This document shows, one piece after another, positions 1 through 12,423 of a stretch of 64,000 nt of DNA (the first letter of the stretch is position 1; the number at the start of each line of letters is the position of its first letter). The translations under genes were made by a program, and so were the position numbers. Origin of the DNA: Saccharina japonica (Eukaryota; Sar; Phaeophyceae; Laminariales; Laminariaceae); assembly GCA_008828725.1 (NCBI GenBank), contig MEHQ01002443.1, positions 248,001 to 312,000 of the forward strand, given 5' to 3'. The notes under the pieces were generated by a model. That model saw only the letters and a list, made by a program, of their open reading frames with translations, was not told where the DNA came from and searched no databases.

Positions 1-1944
1 TAGCACGTTTCTTCGCTAATGTTGCCTTTTTTCGCCAGGGTTGGAAGAGGGGCATCAAAATAATTTTCACGAAACAATATACGTTCGTGGAAACGGATGA
101 GATGAAGGCATGGCTGTAGTCGTATGACCATAGACCCTCACGTCCCTACAATGGCGGGACGGTGCATGTCGGGTTTTCACCGACCAGGCAGATATTGCTA
201 GTACCAAGCGCGAAGCGCCGTTATGTGTTCGGCGAGTCGCATGCAGGGTGAACTGCGGTAACGGAAAAGCCACGTGCAACGCACGAGGGCATGCGATTCA
301 TGACTTCCACAGCCGCTAGTCGGTTATGAGAGCGTTCGACGGAGGGGCCGCGAAGACAGCTTGCTCGCCACTATGGTTTTATGGGCATTGGGATCCATAC
401 CTTTTTTTATGTGCAGTCACTACGCACGAGTACGAGCATACGAGTAACTTAGTTTGGGTATTAAGTTAAATGCGATATGCGGCGAGATTCCGAATTGTGT
501 TATTACTCGTATATACGGTATTTCCGTATAATGCATAGTCAACGTATCACTATCAATATCGATGGAAGAAACCTTGCTAGTATTATAACGTTGCTAGGGC
601 TTCGCAAGGAACGTTGCTCGCAACAGGACAGAATGCCGTAGAGGACACCTGCCCGTAGCATGGTGGGTATTGCCCCGCGACGATCAAGTGACGGACACGT
701 GCACTTCGACCGCTCCGCCCCTTTTCATATTTTCTTCCTGTCTTTCCCCTTTTTCTCTCATCAGGAATACATTATTATTGTTATTATCTTTGCATCCGAC
801 AATGTGCAGCATGATGAGCTTCGACGTTGATCACGCATAACATTGCCTAAACCAGAGAAACACGGAAACCAAGGAAACCTATGGGCAAATATACTTTCCT
901 CTCTCTTTCTTCTCTTCATTTTGCCACATAAACGCTTTCCAAACATATATACGAGTATTATTTTCTTGATCAGAATTGATCCTCACAGACACTTCGATGG
1001 CATCTTTACGTCTCTTTCCGCAGAGACAGGGTCTTGACGCGCATCATCAATATAAGACTGTTTCTTACGCTATTATTTTAAAGACTTCAAAATGGCAAAT
1101 TTTGAACCGATACAATCCTGGTCATTTATTTATCATAAATCGAATCGAGCTTTCTTAGGCTAATTGAAGAAAAGGATCTGGGTTTTATAAAGGGCAGAAT
1201 ACGAGATGCTAAAATCAGGTATACCTGATCCATTTGAGTTGAAATCAGGTATTTACTGAAACCAAGTAAAAAACGCACGCCACGAGAGGTGTTTTTCATG
1301 ATTGTTTGGCTTTGAGAAATATTGAAACTTGTTTTTGAGTTTGCACCTGAACATCAGAATGATAGCGACTGGTTGTTTGTGTCCTGGCATATAGGAGTTT
1401 CCGCACATACAGAGAGGCGTTATGTGGGGTAGGGGATAGGGGACACAATACCCGACCGGAAATAACCGGTCCAGTTATGCCCGGTCGGTTAGTTGAAATA
1501 ATCGAATAACCGGTTTCGAAATGTCGGGTTTTCGGTTACGAAAGCCGGATCGCGGTTTCCGGTTAAATAACCGTAGGTCGGTCCCGGCGCCCAACGCTGG
1601 TCATTATACGGCTGGTCTTGGGCTGGTGAACGTATTGATATGTGTGATTGGTATGACCCCTTGGGTTAGGATATGCGATATTTGCGGACTATAGTCTAGA
1701 TTAACACCAGGAACGTTCCTCGGGCAAGTATATGTATCCGTCCAGCGGGTTAGTAGTGAGAGCAGAAATGGTTTCGGTACCTCGCGAGGTTAAACTTCAC
1801 AGCTCTCACTCGCCAGATTTCCCCTTGTTGTCTCACATTGTCACAGGGACAATATAAAAGTAGAGGTCTCTTAGACTGAAGATGTCATATGATGAGCTGC
1901 GATTCCCAACCAGCGACGATCTTCTCCTGCATCCCTCTCAGTAC
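1..1944. other. Intergenic DNA, no gene recognised
   Basis: No frame here has a recognisable domain or convincing length. Two things can be seen. Positions 978-1045 are a reversed, diverged copy of the start of the LTR-like repeat found at 6921 and 10488. Positions 1445-1580 are rich in CCGGT/ACCGG and CGGTTA words, a low-complexity composition that recurs as CCGAAAACCGA-type sequence at 60.3 and 61.6 kb. Positions 109-180 resemble 41260-41330 (a block around GTCGTATGACCAT), so both are probably old copies of one unnamed repeat. Confidence 0.6.
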
Positions 1945-2245
1945 AGTATATGGGTGGGTGTGTTCTTCACATTAAACCGTCCTTTCTACCCTTCGACATC
2001 AGCAAACCCAGTGTCAGTGCCGATTTTCCGTCCTACTCGTACTCTAGAGAGGTTATGTGGTCACACAACTACAGTATGACACGGAGATACTAGGCTGCAA
2101 TGCAGTAAGCAGAGCAGACAATGAAATGCCATACCAGGCGCCAAGGTATACAGTATACAGAACCGGCCCGCTCGTAAGAAAGGAACTCCCACGAAAGTCA
2201 CCTGAAAATTTGATTAAAATAAGAAACCTCTCAGTCTAGGCAGTG
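1945..2245 (+). repeat. Dispersed repeat, TGTTCTTCACATTA family
   Basis: The block starts with GTGTGTTCTTCACATTAAAC and runs through ACGGAGATACTA and GCAGTAAGCAGAGCAGACAA. A diverged copy with the same order of blocks lies at 47640-47870, shorter pieces at 48470-48620 and 50175-50280. Its start resembles the terminal inverted repeat of the MITE at 21233-21633, so it is probably an older or longer member of that family. No coding capacity is seen. Confidence 0.6.
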
Positions 2246-2565
2246 CATAAGCTTTAAGAAAGTGACCCCTTCCTGTGGCTGGCCTGGCTCCAAATCTTCA
2301 TTCATTGTACAGTACTATCAATAGGGAAAACGTCTTCTCCGGGACCAAAATAAGAAAGCGCGAAATAAGAATGTGTGTTTTCGTGCGCGCCCAGAATAAG
2401 GAAGTCGGCCAGAGCCCGATTTCAGGCTTCTTGTGAGAGGGCCGGTTGTGTATGAGAGGCCCGATCTGCCCAAGGCTAGCAATCTACCGGCCTGAAATAG
2501 GGGGGGGGGGGAAATGAATCGAAAAGGAAAAAGGAAAACATGTACAGTAGAATAAAATATTTACA
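2246..2565. other. Intergenic DNA, nothing recognised
   Basis: Unremarkable sequence containing a G12 tract near 2502. Short frames here have no recognisable features. Confidence 0.5.
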
Positions 2566-4042
2566 CTACAGGGATAATCATTTGAGATTTCCCGAAAATG
2601 ATACGAGTAAGAATTTTCTAAATCTTTTATTTTTTTTGGTAGAAGCACAAATAAAAACGAACAGCACAGAATGTAGATACGTATCAAAACCAAAGACATT
2701 TTGCCCCACGATAGATACGACGAAACAGAAGGCCTGCTCAGTAACACAAGGAACTGGTGCTTCCTTTTACCCAATGCCGGCGTCATTTGAGCCCTTGTGG
2801 CCGGCGCACTGCTCTCCGATCTGCCGGCAAGGCGTGTGTCGTCGAACTGCAAAAAACACAGCAAGTCGGTAGTCCAGAGGCGTGCACCAGGAAAATTAGT
2901 GGGGCTCGAGCCAGCATCTCAGCCCAACGAAATCAAGGTTGATATGCAACCCACGACCCATGGGTCCATTGCAACGTCGGCCGTTTCCAATTTCGATGCT
3001 TGTATCGCTCGCGGCTCAATTTGCTCGTACTCGTTCGGTGCTGGTACTGCTGTACAATGTGTAAGAAGATACAATATTACGAGTACTCGTACCAAAATAT
3101 CACCAATATTATCGTTTCGCCGATCAAGGAAACTTACTACGCAGATTTGCTGCTTGTAGGCGCAACTCGTGCTCGACCTAGGGACGAGGGGTGCAAGAGA
3201 CATATGGCGTGGCTGTTGTCCTCTACTAGGGGGTTCGAGGAGAGCTATCGGCGATGCAAATGGTCTCGCCCTTCAGAGGTAGGGCTGCCTTCCGTCCAGA
3301 TTCGCCAAGAGATAGATGTACCCCGAAAATCTCCACAGATCAGATCAAAGACCGACTTCGAACAGCAGGGCGTTGTCCCTCGACAAGGCACCGCATGATC
3401 AGCTCCAGCCTATCAAGTGGTTCCTCGGACCTCGGGAGACGGCCTCAAGTCGTCGCAGCGAAAAATAGGCCTCCATCAGCGAGGTTTCAGCCTCTGACCT
3501 ACGAGGATGGTGTACTGTAGATGAAAACCGACGCGCCGCGATTCCACTCACGTCTACAGTAGTACGAACGAGCACGAGCAGATTGACCCTGCGATCGATG
3601 CAAGCATCGAAATTGCAAACGGCCGACGCTACGATGGACCCATGAGTCGTGGGGTGCATGTCAACCTTAGTTTCGTTGGGTTGAGATGCTGGCTCGAGCC
3701 CCATTGATGTTCCTGGTCCACGCCTCTGGACTACCGACTTGCTGTGTTTTTTGCAGTTCAAAGAGAGACGCCTTGCCGTGAGATCGGAGAGCAGTGCACC
3801 GGCCACAAGGGCTCAAATGACGCCGGCATTGAGTACAAGGGAGCTCCAGTCCCTTGTGTCACCGAGCAGGCCTTCTGTTTCGTCACGTCAATCGGTGGGG
3901 CAAAATGCCTTTGGTTTTGATACATACGTATCTTCGTTCTGAGCTGTTCGTTTTTATTTGTGCTTCTACCAAAACAAAATTAAAATATTTAGAAACTTCT
4001 TCGTATAATTTTCGGGAATTCTCAAATGGTTATCCCTGTCAA
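2566..4042. mobile_element. Foldback element with ~495-bp inverted arms
   Basis: The arms 2566-3060 and 3545-4042 are reverse complements of each other with scattered differences. The outer ends read ACAGGGATAATCATTTGAG and, reversed, ACAGGGATAACCATTTGAG. The ~485-bp centre is unique here and has no recognised coding function. A single arm-like piece recurs at 25340-25510 (shared CCGAGCAGGCCTTCTG and ATCGGTGGGGCAA), so this is a dispersed family. I could not see a convincing target-site duplication. The long inverted ends with a non-coding core fit a non-autonomous foldback or Mutator-like DNA transposon. Confidence 0.75.
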
Positions 4043-4104
4043 ACAGATCAATGGCATGTACGTACCGGCGTCCTCGGTGGAATGACAGGTGAATATCGTC
4101 CCTG

Positions 4105-4399
4105 TTAGAGTCAAGATCGTGGGATCGAGCCCCCCCGAGTGCATACTCGTATGATATGTACTTGTAGGGACTTTATCTCGAAAATAAATATCTCGACTAG
4201 CGGAAATCGCGAGAGCGTGAGTTGGCAAAAGTCGATGAAAATCGACGAGCGTTGGTAATGCTGAACCCTCTGCGCGATAAACAACCAAGGCACGAACCGT
4301 AGTGGGGAGGAGGGAGAAGAGCCTGCTTTGTGACCTCGAATCGGAGTTACGATCATGTAGGGAGAGGGACAGAATTGCGAATAAATAAAGGGGATGGAA
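4105..4399 (+). mobile_element. SINE, diverged copy of the GATGGAA-tail family
   Basis: The segment has a B-box-like word (GTGGGATCGAGCCCC, ~4129), then the family body seen at 31800-32053, 34541-34815 and 43614-43860: GCACGAACCGTAGTGG, GAGCCTGCTTTGTGACC, and an end reading AAGGGGATGGAAAA. This order (RNA polymerase III head, unique body, A-rich end) is that of a tRNA-derived SINE. It is the most diverged of the four copies in the window. Confidence 0.65.
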
Positions 4400-4587
4400 A
4401 ACACACACACCACGCTCTGGAGCATAAACTGCAATCTATTACTAAGTGAGAAAAGTTGCTCGAGTCGCGCAGGTAGATTCCACCATCGCACACACAATAT
4501 TTCACAATACAATGTTCTCTATTAATAGTATAGCAATCGGAGAAAAGCACGCACGCACTTTTTTGTGTGGTAGGCAAATAACTCGGA

Positions 4588-4632
4588 CAGCTTCAGCAGC
4601 AGCCGCAGCCGCAGCAGCTGCTGCTGCAGCAG
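4588..4632. repeat. GCAGCC/GCTGCT microsatellite
   Basis: A short GCAGC-rich run that would encode polyalanine in two frames on either strand. It lies just before the first copy of the direct duplication. There is no sign that it is part of a gene. Confidence 0.7.
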
Positions 4633-4649
4633 AGAAAGTTCCCACACAG

Positions 4650-5707
4650 GAGAGCACTTTCGATCTTACCCATATTGCTGAAGGACAACCGAAAAACACT
4701 CCCTCCCCAGGACAACAGGCTGTCAGGTAGTTGGTTGCCTTGTTTTGATTAGGTTTACGGCTTCTCTTCCGTGTTGGGGTTGCCACCGCTGCTTTAACTG
4801 CGTCTTGTGTTTATCGCAGGTATAGCTGAGTAATCTGCCCACGCACGGTGCAAGGTGTTGAAGTACCGCAACCACAGCAGTGAAACTTTGCTGTCCGCGC
4901 CATCCACTCTCCGCTGTCGTGTCCCCTGATGCTGAGTGGGTCTGGGCTAGAGGTACTTGTAGGTGGTGTGTCCTGGGTCCGGCAGTGTACTGAATACACC
5001 CTGAAAAACACTTCAGAGCCAAACAGCGAGACATCAATCATCGAATATTGTTTTCTCTACAGTAACTATTCTATGAAATACATGTTCTCATCGCAGAACA
5101 AACCTACCTCTCGTCATAATGCCCTGTACAACCAATAGCAGCACCTAATCGCACCAGTATGTATGCGTTGGGGACTGTAAGGAGCAACACTCTGGACAAA
5201 TTGGCAATATATTGCTTAGCGTGGACTCCACTCCCCACAGCTCGAGCACTGGTACCGAAGGAATGCGAACAGCATAAGTCAGAGTCGGCACGAACGCCAC
5301 ACCAACCACCGGCGCATGACGAGACTGCAAGTACATCGGTAAGCATCAACAACCCAAGGCATTTAAAAGGCAATCACAGTGTTCACCACAACCGTTAGCT
5401 TCACACGCACGCCGAACGATCACCGCGTCAGTAAGCATCTACCCCATTAAAGCAGCAACCAAGAGCAGTGCAACAGCAAGGAACACAGTACACACAAATT
5501 GCTCGCAGACTGCACACACACGCCGACCACTTTAATTTTCCAAAATACCATGGCATGCAGGATCAATAAAGGGTATGAGCGCACATACAAAATCTTAGAA
5601 ACCCGCCTTAAACTTGAACTAATAATGAAGCGTGTGTCGAGGCTCTGTCTCTGTGGAAAGAGATGGCAGAGGTGGCACCGAAGTGTCTGTGAAGATCACT
5701 TGTGTTG
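4650..5707. repeat. Direct duplication, copy 1
   Basis: This segment is repeated nearly base for base at 5948-7000, offset 1298 bp in the same orientation. Differences are a few substitutions (for example near 5057 and 5063) and a short change near 5613-5625. Any frame in it is therefore identical in both copies, and that identity is no evidence of coding. Its last ~75 bp (from ~5630) match the first part of the LTR-like repeats at 6921 and 10488. Confidence 0.85.
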
Positions 5708-5947
5708 TTGTTGTTGTCTTCACATTAAAAACCGTGCCGGTCTCTCTATCCAGTACCTCCATCTGTCCGTACTAATCCAACACTTGACACGGTCGATTCC
5801 CGTGGTCACAGGCTAACTTACCCAAAAAAGGTATACTGAAATAAAAGTGGAACCCGAAGGGTCCGCAAAGCGATCAAAGCCAGTCAAAAACAGATAGTCT
5901 GGAGCCCTCCGCTCCCCTCTACACGCTATGTGAAGGTAAAAATCTAC
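5708..5947. other. 240-bp spacer between direct copies, with MITE end fragment
   Basis: The spacer starts with a GTT run and then TGTCTTCACATTAAAAACCG, a fragment of the MITE terminal repeat seen complete at 21233-21633. The rest is unique in this window, so the duplication is not a perfect tandem array. Confidence 0.6.
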
Positions 5948-7000
5948 GAGAGCACTTTCGATCTTACCCATATTGCTGAAGGACAACCGAAAAACACTCC
6001 CTCCCCAGGACAACAGGCTGTCAGGTAGTTGGTTGCCTTGTTTTGATTAGGTTTACGGCTTCTCTTCCGTGTTGGGGTTGCCACCGCTGCTTTAACTGCG
6101 TCTTGTGTTTATCGCAGGTATAGCTGAGTAATCTGCCCACGCACGGTGCAAGGTGTTGAAGTACCGCAACCACAGCAGTGAAACTTTGCTGTCCGCGCCA
6201 TCCACTCTCCGCTGTCGTGTCCCCTGATGCTGAGTGGGTCTGGGCTAGAGGTACTTGTAGGTGGTGTGTCCTGGGTCCGGCAGTGTACTGAATACACCCT
6301 GAAAAACACTTCAGAGCCAAACAGCGAGACATCAATCATCGAATAGTGTTTTCTCTACAGTAAGTATTCTATGAAAAACATGTTCTCATCGCAGAACAAA
6401 CCTACCTCTCGTCATAATGCCCTGTACAACCAATAGCAGCACCTAATCGCACCAGTATGTATGCGTTGGGGACTGTAAGGAGCAACACTCTGGACAAATT
6501 GGCAATATATTGCTTAGCGTGGACTCCACTCCCCACAGCTCGAGCACTGGTACCGAAGGAATGCGAACAGCATAAGTCAGAGTCGGCACGAACGCCACAC
6601 CAACCACCGGCGCATGACGAGACTGCAAGTACATCGGTAAGCATCAACAACCCAAGGCATTTAAAAGGCAATCACAGTGTTCACCACAACCGTTAGCTTC
6701 ACACGCACGCCGAACGATCACCGCGTCAGTAAGCATCTACCACATTAAAGCAGCAACCAAGAGCAGTGCAACAGCAAGGAACACAGTACACACAAATTGC
6801 TCGCAGACTGCACACACACGCCGACCACTTTAATTTTCCAAAATACCATGGCATGCAGGATCAATAAAGGGTATGAGCGCACATACAAAATCTTAGAAAC
6901 CCGCCTTAAACTTAAAAGAATGACGCGTGTGTCGAGGCTCTGTCTCTGTGGAAGAGATGGCAGAGGTGGCACCGAAGTGTCTGTGAAGATCAGCTTGTGT
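5948..7000. repeat. Direct duplication, copy 2
   Basis: Second copy of 4650-5707. It ends inside the left LTR-like repeat (6921-7464). The near identity implies a recent event or gene conversion. Copy 2 continues into the LTR-like repeat, whereas copy 1 breaks off at the MITE fragment. Confidence 0.85.
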
Positions 7001-7464
7001 AGAAGAAGAAAAGTCATGGTTTGAAAAGGCACTTATTTGCGTCATATGGAAAGAAGATTGACTCTCAGGAGATCAATGGAAAAGGAAGAAGAGAAGAGAA
7101 GAGGAGAAGAGGGAAGGAGAGTAGAGAGTAGAGTAGAGAGTAGAGTCGAGGTGGGCGAGTGCCTGCACCTGATCATCCCGGTGCAATGCCCATGCTACGG
7201 ACAGTTACATTCTACCGTAGTTGGTACTGTTCCCTGTAATGTTCTCTACAACGTTATAGAACGTTCTAGCAACGTTCTCAGCATCGTTCCTGATGAAGAT
7301 GCTTGGGCATACAATGTGGCGCACTACGAGTAAGACAACTCGTAATCTATCCGCATATTGCAATAACCCGAATTCTAGACTAAGATACTCATATACTCGT
7401 ATCAGTGCGTAGTGACTGCACATCACAATAGATACGTATGGATCTCAACGTCCATATGCTAACA
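6921..7464 (+). repeat. LTR-like direct repeat, left copy
   Basis: A ~540-bp segment beginning TGACGCGTGTG and ending CATATGCTAACA, repeated in the same orientation at 10488-11008. Starting in TG and ending in CA is what LTRs of retrotransposons do. It contains a purine-rich GAGAAGAG tract and the block CTACAACGTTATAG. No target-site duplication, primer-binding site or polypurine tract could be confirmed, so the LTR reading is an inference. Confidence 0.55.
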
Positions 7465-10400
7465 CAGCCCACGTGTGATGAAAGTCAGTAGCTAGAGTAA
7501 TGCCTACGGTGTAGAAACCTGATACTCAAAAATCAAAATGAACGAGTGAAGAATGAAAGAATGGTACAACATATTCAGTCCTGCGCGAATGCAGCGGCAA
7601 TATGGAAAACAGTGAACACAAAAGTTCACTACATATTCAGGCCCGTGTGATGACGGTGGCAATGTGGTTGTACTTATGTCAGAAACTCTATTCTTGGTTG
7701 TGCATGACTACTGAGTCATAGTGCACGACACTGAGTCATAACCTATAATGAAAAGTGTAGAAAGTTATCTGCTGTACTTGCAACCCGTCCCCTCAATTGA
7801 ATGCTACAATAACAGACCTACGGAAATAGTACGTAATCTTGCAGAAACAAAGAAAGTCGGTGGATGTGTACCCAGACAAAATAGCAATGACCTACTGTAT
7901 GTACCAGTACGTGTGAATACTAATTTGACCAGCGATCAACATTGGATAGTTGAAGAGACATCCGATCAAAATGAGACGAGGGTCCAGTGTGGAGTATAGA
8001 CGTGCGTACGTACTCATATGAACCCTACAGAGTAGTACCTGGTGTAAACAAAGTCAAAGAAGAAAAAAAATCGTGGTGTGAATACCAGCGAAGTATACCC
8101 TAGAACGGAAGCTTTAACCCGTATAATGGGTGTGTTCAACGCGCCCCCTGAATAGATACCTAGAGTAACATGAAATCCAAGTAGAAACTGATGACATTCG
8201 TCAAGTACAGCGAAAAGTGCACTGTTTACATGTATGTACGTTCGTACTCGCAATTAAATTAGGAGTACAGATAGTACGGTAATAGACTACGTTGGGCGCA
8301 ATCGTATCGCAAAATAGACTCGTGATGCTGTGGTGATGACCAGCGAGCAAAATCCTAGCAAAGAAAGCGTAAGAAAGTGTCTACTGTACCTATGTTACGC
8401 CCCCCCCCAATGGATCCTAGGACAAGAAATCGAACCGTGGACGTATACTCGTACAGGTATGTGTCCAGCTATACTGAGATGTGTGAAGTACAACTCAGCA
8501 TGGTGAGTGTGTATTTAGGATACGTACTCAAAGAAAAGAAAGCTGTGGAAAGCTATGGAACAACCGATAAAAAGGCAGATGTGTATCCGTGACGGAATTC
8601 ACAGCAGTGCGCATCATGTTTGATTACACATATATACGTAGAACGTGAAGACACTCGACGTACAGTAAGGAAACAAAGCCAACAGAGAAAAAGTATACAA
8701 AGTTCATACCCCTCACCCACGAAAACAGAGATAAAGAAAAGACAGAAAAAGGCAACCTATAGCAGTGCAATACAGCTGTAGTGCTTGGTTGTTGCTGCTC
8801 ATGATGATGCCGATCTTCGTTTCCGTGCTGTTGTGGCGTAGATATGCTGTAGTTGAAGAAGAAGTGGTGCTGCTGATGATCTTCTGTAGGCGGTCTTGTT
8901 GTGAAGAACTAGGTCGTAGTCGAAGCAGAGCAGACCAAAATATGTACGTGTAGAAGAAGATGGCTGTGAGATGATGCTGATGGTGGCGATGAAGAGCTGA
9001 CGAGGTGGTGAAGACCTATCCCCGTAGCCAGTCCGTAGTGATGTGCTGCACCGTGTTGCTCGACGTGGGCGAGTGCCGGTAGGTGTTGTTGCGGTTGCGC
9101 CGCTTGTTGCGGTGCAATATGAAAAATATATCCCCACAGATCGATAGCAAGCATGCAACAAGAAAGTGTGGAACTCCTTCTTTTGGAAAAAATGAGCAAA
9201 TCCCCCCAGAGTGGTGTTCACGTTTCGGCTCTGATGTCGCCGAATACGTAGCTGGTCCCCAATGCGATGGAGATGGTGATAGCCAGCTGCTTGATGAACG
9301 CTTCGATGGTATTGCTGTGGGCTAAACCCTGGTGAGCATGCAGATGTTGATCATGTCGCCTCCGATCCTGAAAGAAAACTCTTGAAAAACAAAAATTGAA
9401 TGAATTTTGCTGCAGCCGAGGGTAGACCATTGATGCTTCCAGAAGTAGAGGTAGTGATGTTGTAGTGTTGCTCGTACAGCAGTAGTCGAAGTAGACGTAG
9501 AAGCTGATTGTACCAGATAAACCGATAGGAGTTCTCTACCGTGGCAGGCAATGTCGCCGATTGCATCAACGGCCTGGCTGCGTGATGCAACGCTAGTTGG
9601 CCTTCTCCCCACATGGAATGAAGGAGGATGCTTTTTCCTTCGAGTCTGAATGCGTGCTTTCGCCTAAAAGCGTGTAAGGTCGATGCTGGATAAGGATAGC
9701 AGGAGGTAATCCCCCCGATGCTACGCTGGGTAGCAGATTCGTCAACGACCTGGCTGTTTGATTCAGCACGTGTAGATCTTCTCGGCAATGCTTGCACGAG
9801 GACAAATCTATGTGTACGTACTTCGTGCGTCGTAGCTTGAAGAAACGGTTTTGATAACGGCCTCGCGCGTTCAACTAGCGTGAAACCGGCTCGACACTAA
9901 CTTTAGTGGTGATGGCAGAGAAACAGCAGGCCTTGTAACGTTTCTTCATGCTTTACAGCGTGGAAGCAGCGCGGAGCTAGCTTCGCGTGTGATGAGCAGA
10001 AATGGTTTCGTGACTTGTTTCGCGCTTACAGCTTCAAAGTATCATAGTATCGAAAACAAAGCTTTGCGTGTGATGTTGGAAAAATCGTCGGTGGCTTATT
10101 TTTGCAATTACAGCGTGAAAACGATGTTGAATGTACGAGTACGAGTTTCGCGCAAAGAAGCGTGAAACCGGACTCATTACTCGTACGTTCTACCCGCGTA
10201 AAAGCGTGACAGCAGTCTTCTTACCTGCCTCGCGCGTAGAAGCGTGAAAGCAGTACTCCTTGTAGTAACCCTGTTGAACGAAGTTGACGAAAATCGATGA
10301 TGAGAGTCGATGTCGATGTTGTCGGGTAGATGACGATCTTCTGATTTTTGAAGCAAAAATCGAATTCCTCCGCACTTGAAAACTTGAAATTTCTTCGAAA

Positions 10401-10487
10401 GTAGAACGTGACGCGCTCGCCGGGAGACGTCGTTCCGTGATGCCAGTCGGTGCGTAGACCAAAGTCGAGGCTTATAACCTAAAACAA
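7465..10487. other. Interior between LTR-like repeats, no gag/pol seen
   Basis: About 3.0 kb without any recognisable gag, protease, reverse transcriptase or integrase in six frames. From ~9840 to 10260 there is a loose repetition of the phrase GCGTGAAA (with TTCGCGC nearby), seen about six times at irregular spacing. On the minus strand near 9225-9335 lies a hydrophobic protein-like stretch (IKQLAITISIALGTSYVFGD) that could be an exon of an unidentified gene. If the flanks are LTRs, the element would be a non-autonomous derivative (LARD-like). Confidence 0.4.
7748..7999 (+). CDS. Small hypothetical frame, 83 aa
   Basis: An ATG-started 83-codon frame of balanced composition with no recognised domain, signal peptide or membrane segment. 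It lies in the interior of the LTR-like pair. It may be a chance frame. I list it because it is the most protein-like short frame in that 3-kb stretch. Confidence 0.12.
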   Translation: MKSVESYLLYLQPVPSIECYNNRPTEIVRNLAETKKVGGCVPRQNSNDLLYVPVRVNTNLTSDQHWIVEETSDQNETRVQCGV

Positions 10488-11008
10488 TGACGCGTGTGTG
10501 GAGGCTCTGTCTCTGTGGAAAGAGATGGCAGAGGTGGCACCGAAGTGTCTGTGAAGATCACTTGTGTAGAAGAAGAAAAGTCATGGTTTGAAAAGGCGCT
10601 TATTTGGCCATAATGGAAAGAAGAGTGACCTCTGGGAGATCAATGCAACAGGAAGAAGAGAAGAGAAGAGGAGTGGAAAGTAGAGAGGAGTGGAGTAGAG
10701 TGATCGAGGTGGGCGGTGCCTGCCCCTGATAATCCCGGTGCAATGCCCATGCTACGGACAGTTACATTCTACCGTAGTTGGTACTGTTCCCTGTAATGTT
10801 CTCTACAACGTTATAGTAACGTTCTAGCAACGTTCTCAGCATCGTTCCTGATGAAGATGCTTGGGACATACAATGTGGCGCACTACGAGTAAGACAAACT
10901 CGTAATCTATCCGCATATTGCAATAACCCGAATATCTAGACTAAGATACTCATATACTCGTATCTATACGCATATGTACGTATGGATCTCAACGTCCATA
11001 TGCTAACA
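10488..11008 (+). repeat. LTR-like direct repeat, right copy
   Basis: Partner of 6921-7464. It has the same TG start, the same CTAACA end and the same internal blocks, with indels in the purine-rich GAGAAGAG region and several substitutions, so it is older than the 4650/5948 duplication. The sequence flanking the pair (AAAAGAA on the left, AAACGG on the right) shows no matching target duplication. Confidence 0.55.
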
Positions 11009-12423
11009 AAACGGATAGCCGAAATGTATTCCAATTGTTTGTCGATATACGCTGCTTCTAATTTGGGCACAACGGACCGTGTCCCACGTCTTGATGAAAC
11101 GTTAATGACACTGTCGGCAAACCCATCGTCCCCTGAAGCATGCAACAACAGGGTGGCTTCAAGGCCGCCATCTCCATTCGCAGGCCAGGTTCCACACATT
11201 GCGCGCCGGCTGTGGGTCCATTCCCTGTGCTGTTGAAGGTTCTACTGGGATATACAATGTCGTATGGGATTTTCCATTGGGATGGCCCTTATTACATGAG
11301 ACGTTTGGCGTACTGTAAAATATGGCGGGGATAAGAAGCAAGTGTTCTTCTACGATCCCATGACACACGTCGTGAGAAAATACATGCATATCGTACACGC
11401 AGGCCGGATGAAACGGATGCGACCTCAAACGCTCGCACGATGACTGCAAGATGGGGAAACGCCAACGTAAAAAGAGACGGCACGCTACCCAAGCGGAACG
11501 CGGCGGAGAAACTATAAATGGCGAGCAGGAAAAACCGAACTTTGTAAAAACAACCGAAGTTCTCAAAAGGGTAGAAAGGTTGGAGGTACTGTAGCGCAAT
11601 CGCACGTGAACGCAGTTGGGCATGTCACACGGGACGAGTCACGTTCTCGTCGTCGTCGTCGGCAGCAGCAGCAGTGCCAATCGTTGGTAGACACATGCTG
11701 TCGCGCCCCGGCCATGTCTGAACAAAACAAAGACAGAAACACAAGCCATTCACGCCCTAGCCCAAAAACTTTCGTTGCCAAACGCTGAACCTCACCCCAA
11801 CCTTTCCGCAGTCGGCAAAACGGGCGGTCGTAGAGGGTTGCCAGCACCCGGATGTAAAACATAACGCCCAACCCCCGGTTGGGACCTACATGCAGTATAT
11901 GCGGAACCAAAGGTCCAATTCAGATTGCACCAAAGTTCCGATCTACGTATAATATATGGGCTGCACCACCGAGAAACGTTTCGATCTTGAACCGACTTTC
12001 CTTGATCGATTCAACTATTAATTATAGTGTAAACTGTAACAACACACTATGCGGTTACCTTCCTTGCTTTCGTTGTAATCTACCCCGCGATGTTCCATGG
12101 TTTGGACCCCTACATCGCTTCAGGTGTAGGTTTGATGGAGCCAACGTTCAACTAAACGACATCTGCGTGGTGGACTGAAGCCGTCCGTGTGGCACGTTCT
12201 CTTAGGTGTTCATCGGAAACACATCGCAGAACGCACACTGAAGTACATATACTATATATACATACATACAAGGTTCATCTGTGGCGATGTGGTTGGCTAG
12301 AGACCCCGGGGATGTGGCGAGTTGAAAAGGTACAGCATTGTTGTCATCCTAGCGTCCCTTAGCACAAAGAAGCACAAAGAGTACTGCTGCTGTATACCGG
12401 TACTACAATATAATTGCGTAAGG
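11009..12423. other. Low-repeat region with diverged segment related to 14.8-15.6 kb
   Basis: No named gene. Short matches to 14.8-15.6 kb occur in the same order: GGGATATACAATGTC near 11248 with GGAATATATACTGTGG near 14860, CAGGCCGGATGAAACGG near 11400 with CAGGCTGGATGAGACG near 15007, and ACTATGCGGTTACCTT near 12045 with ACTATGCGGCTACCTT near 15343. Two old copies of one sequence are the simplest reading. A related phrase (GTGTCAAACGAAATCATACT) recurs near 15505, ~180 bp after the 15325 match. Frames between the matches are broken. Confidence 0.4.

Noticed and set aside
4723..6335. Identical ~103-codon minus-strand frames in both copies of the direct duplication
   Set aside because: The DNA itself is nearly identical, so identical frames say nothing about coding. 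No recognisable domain.
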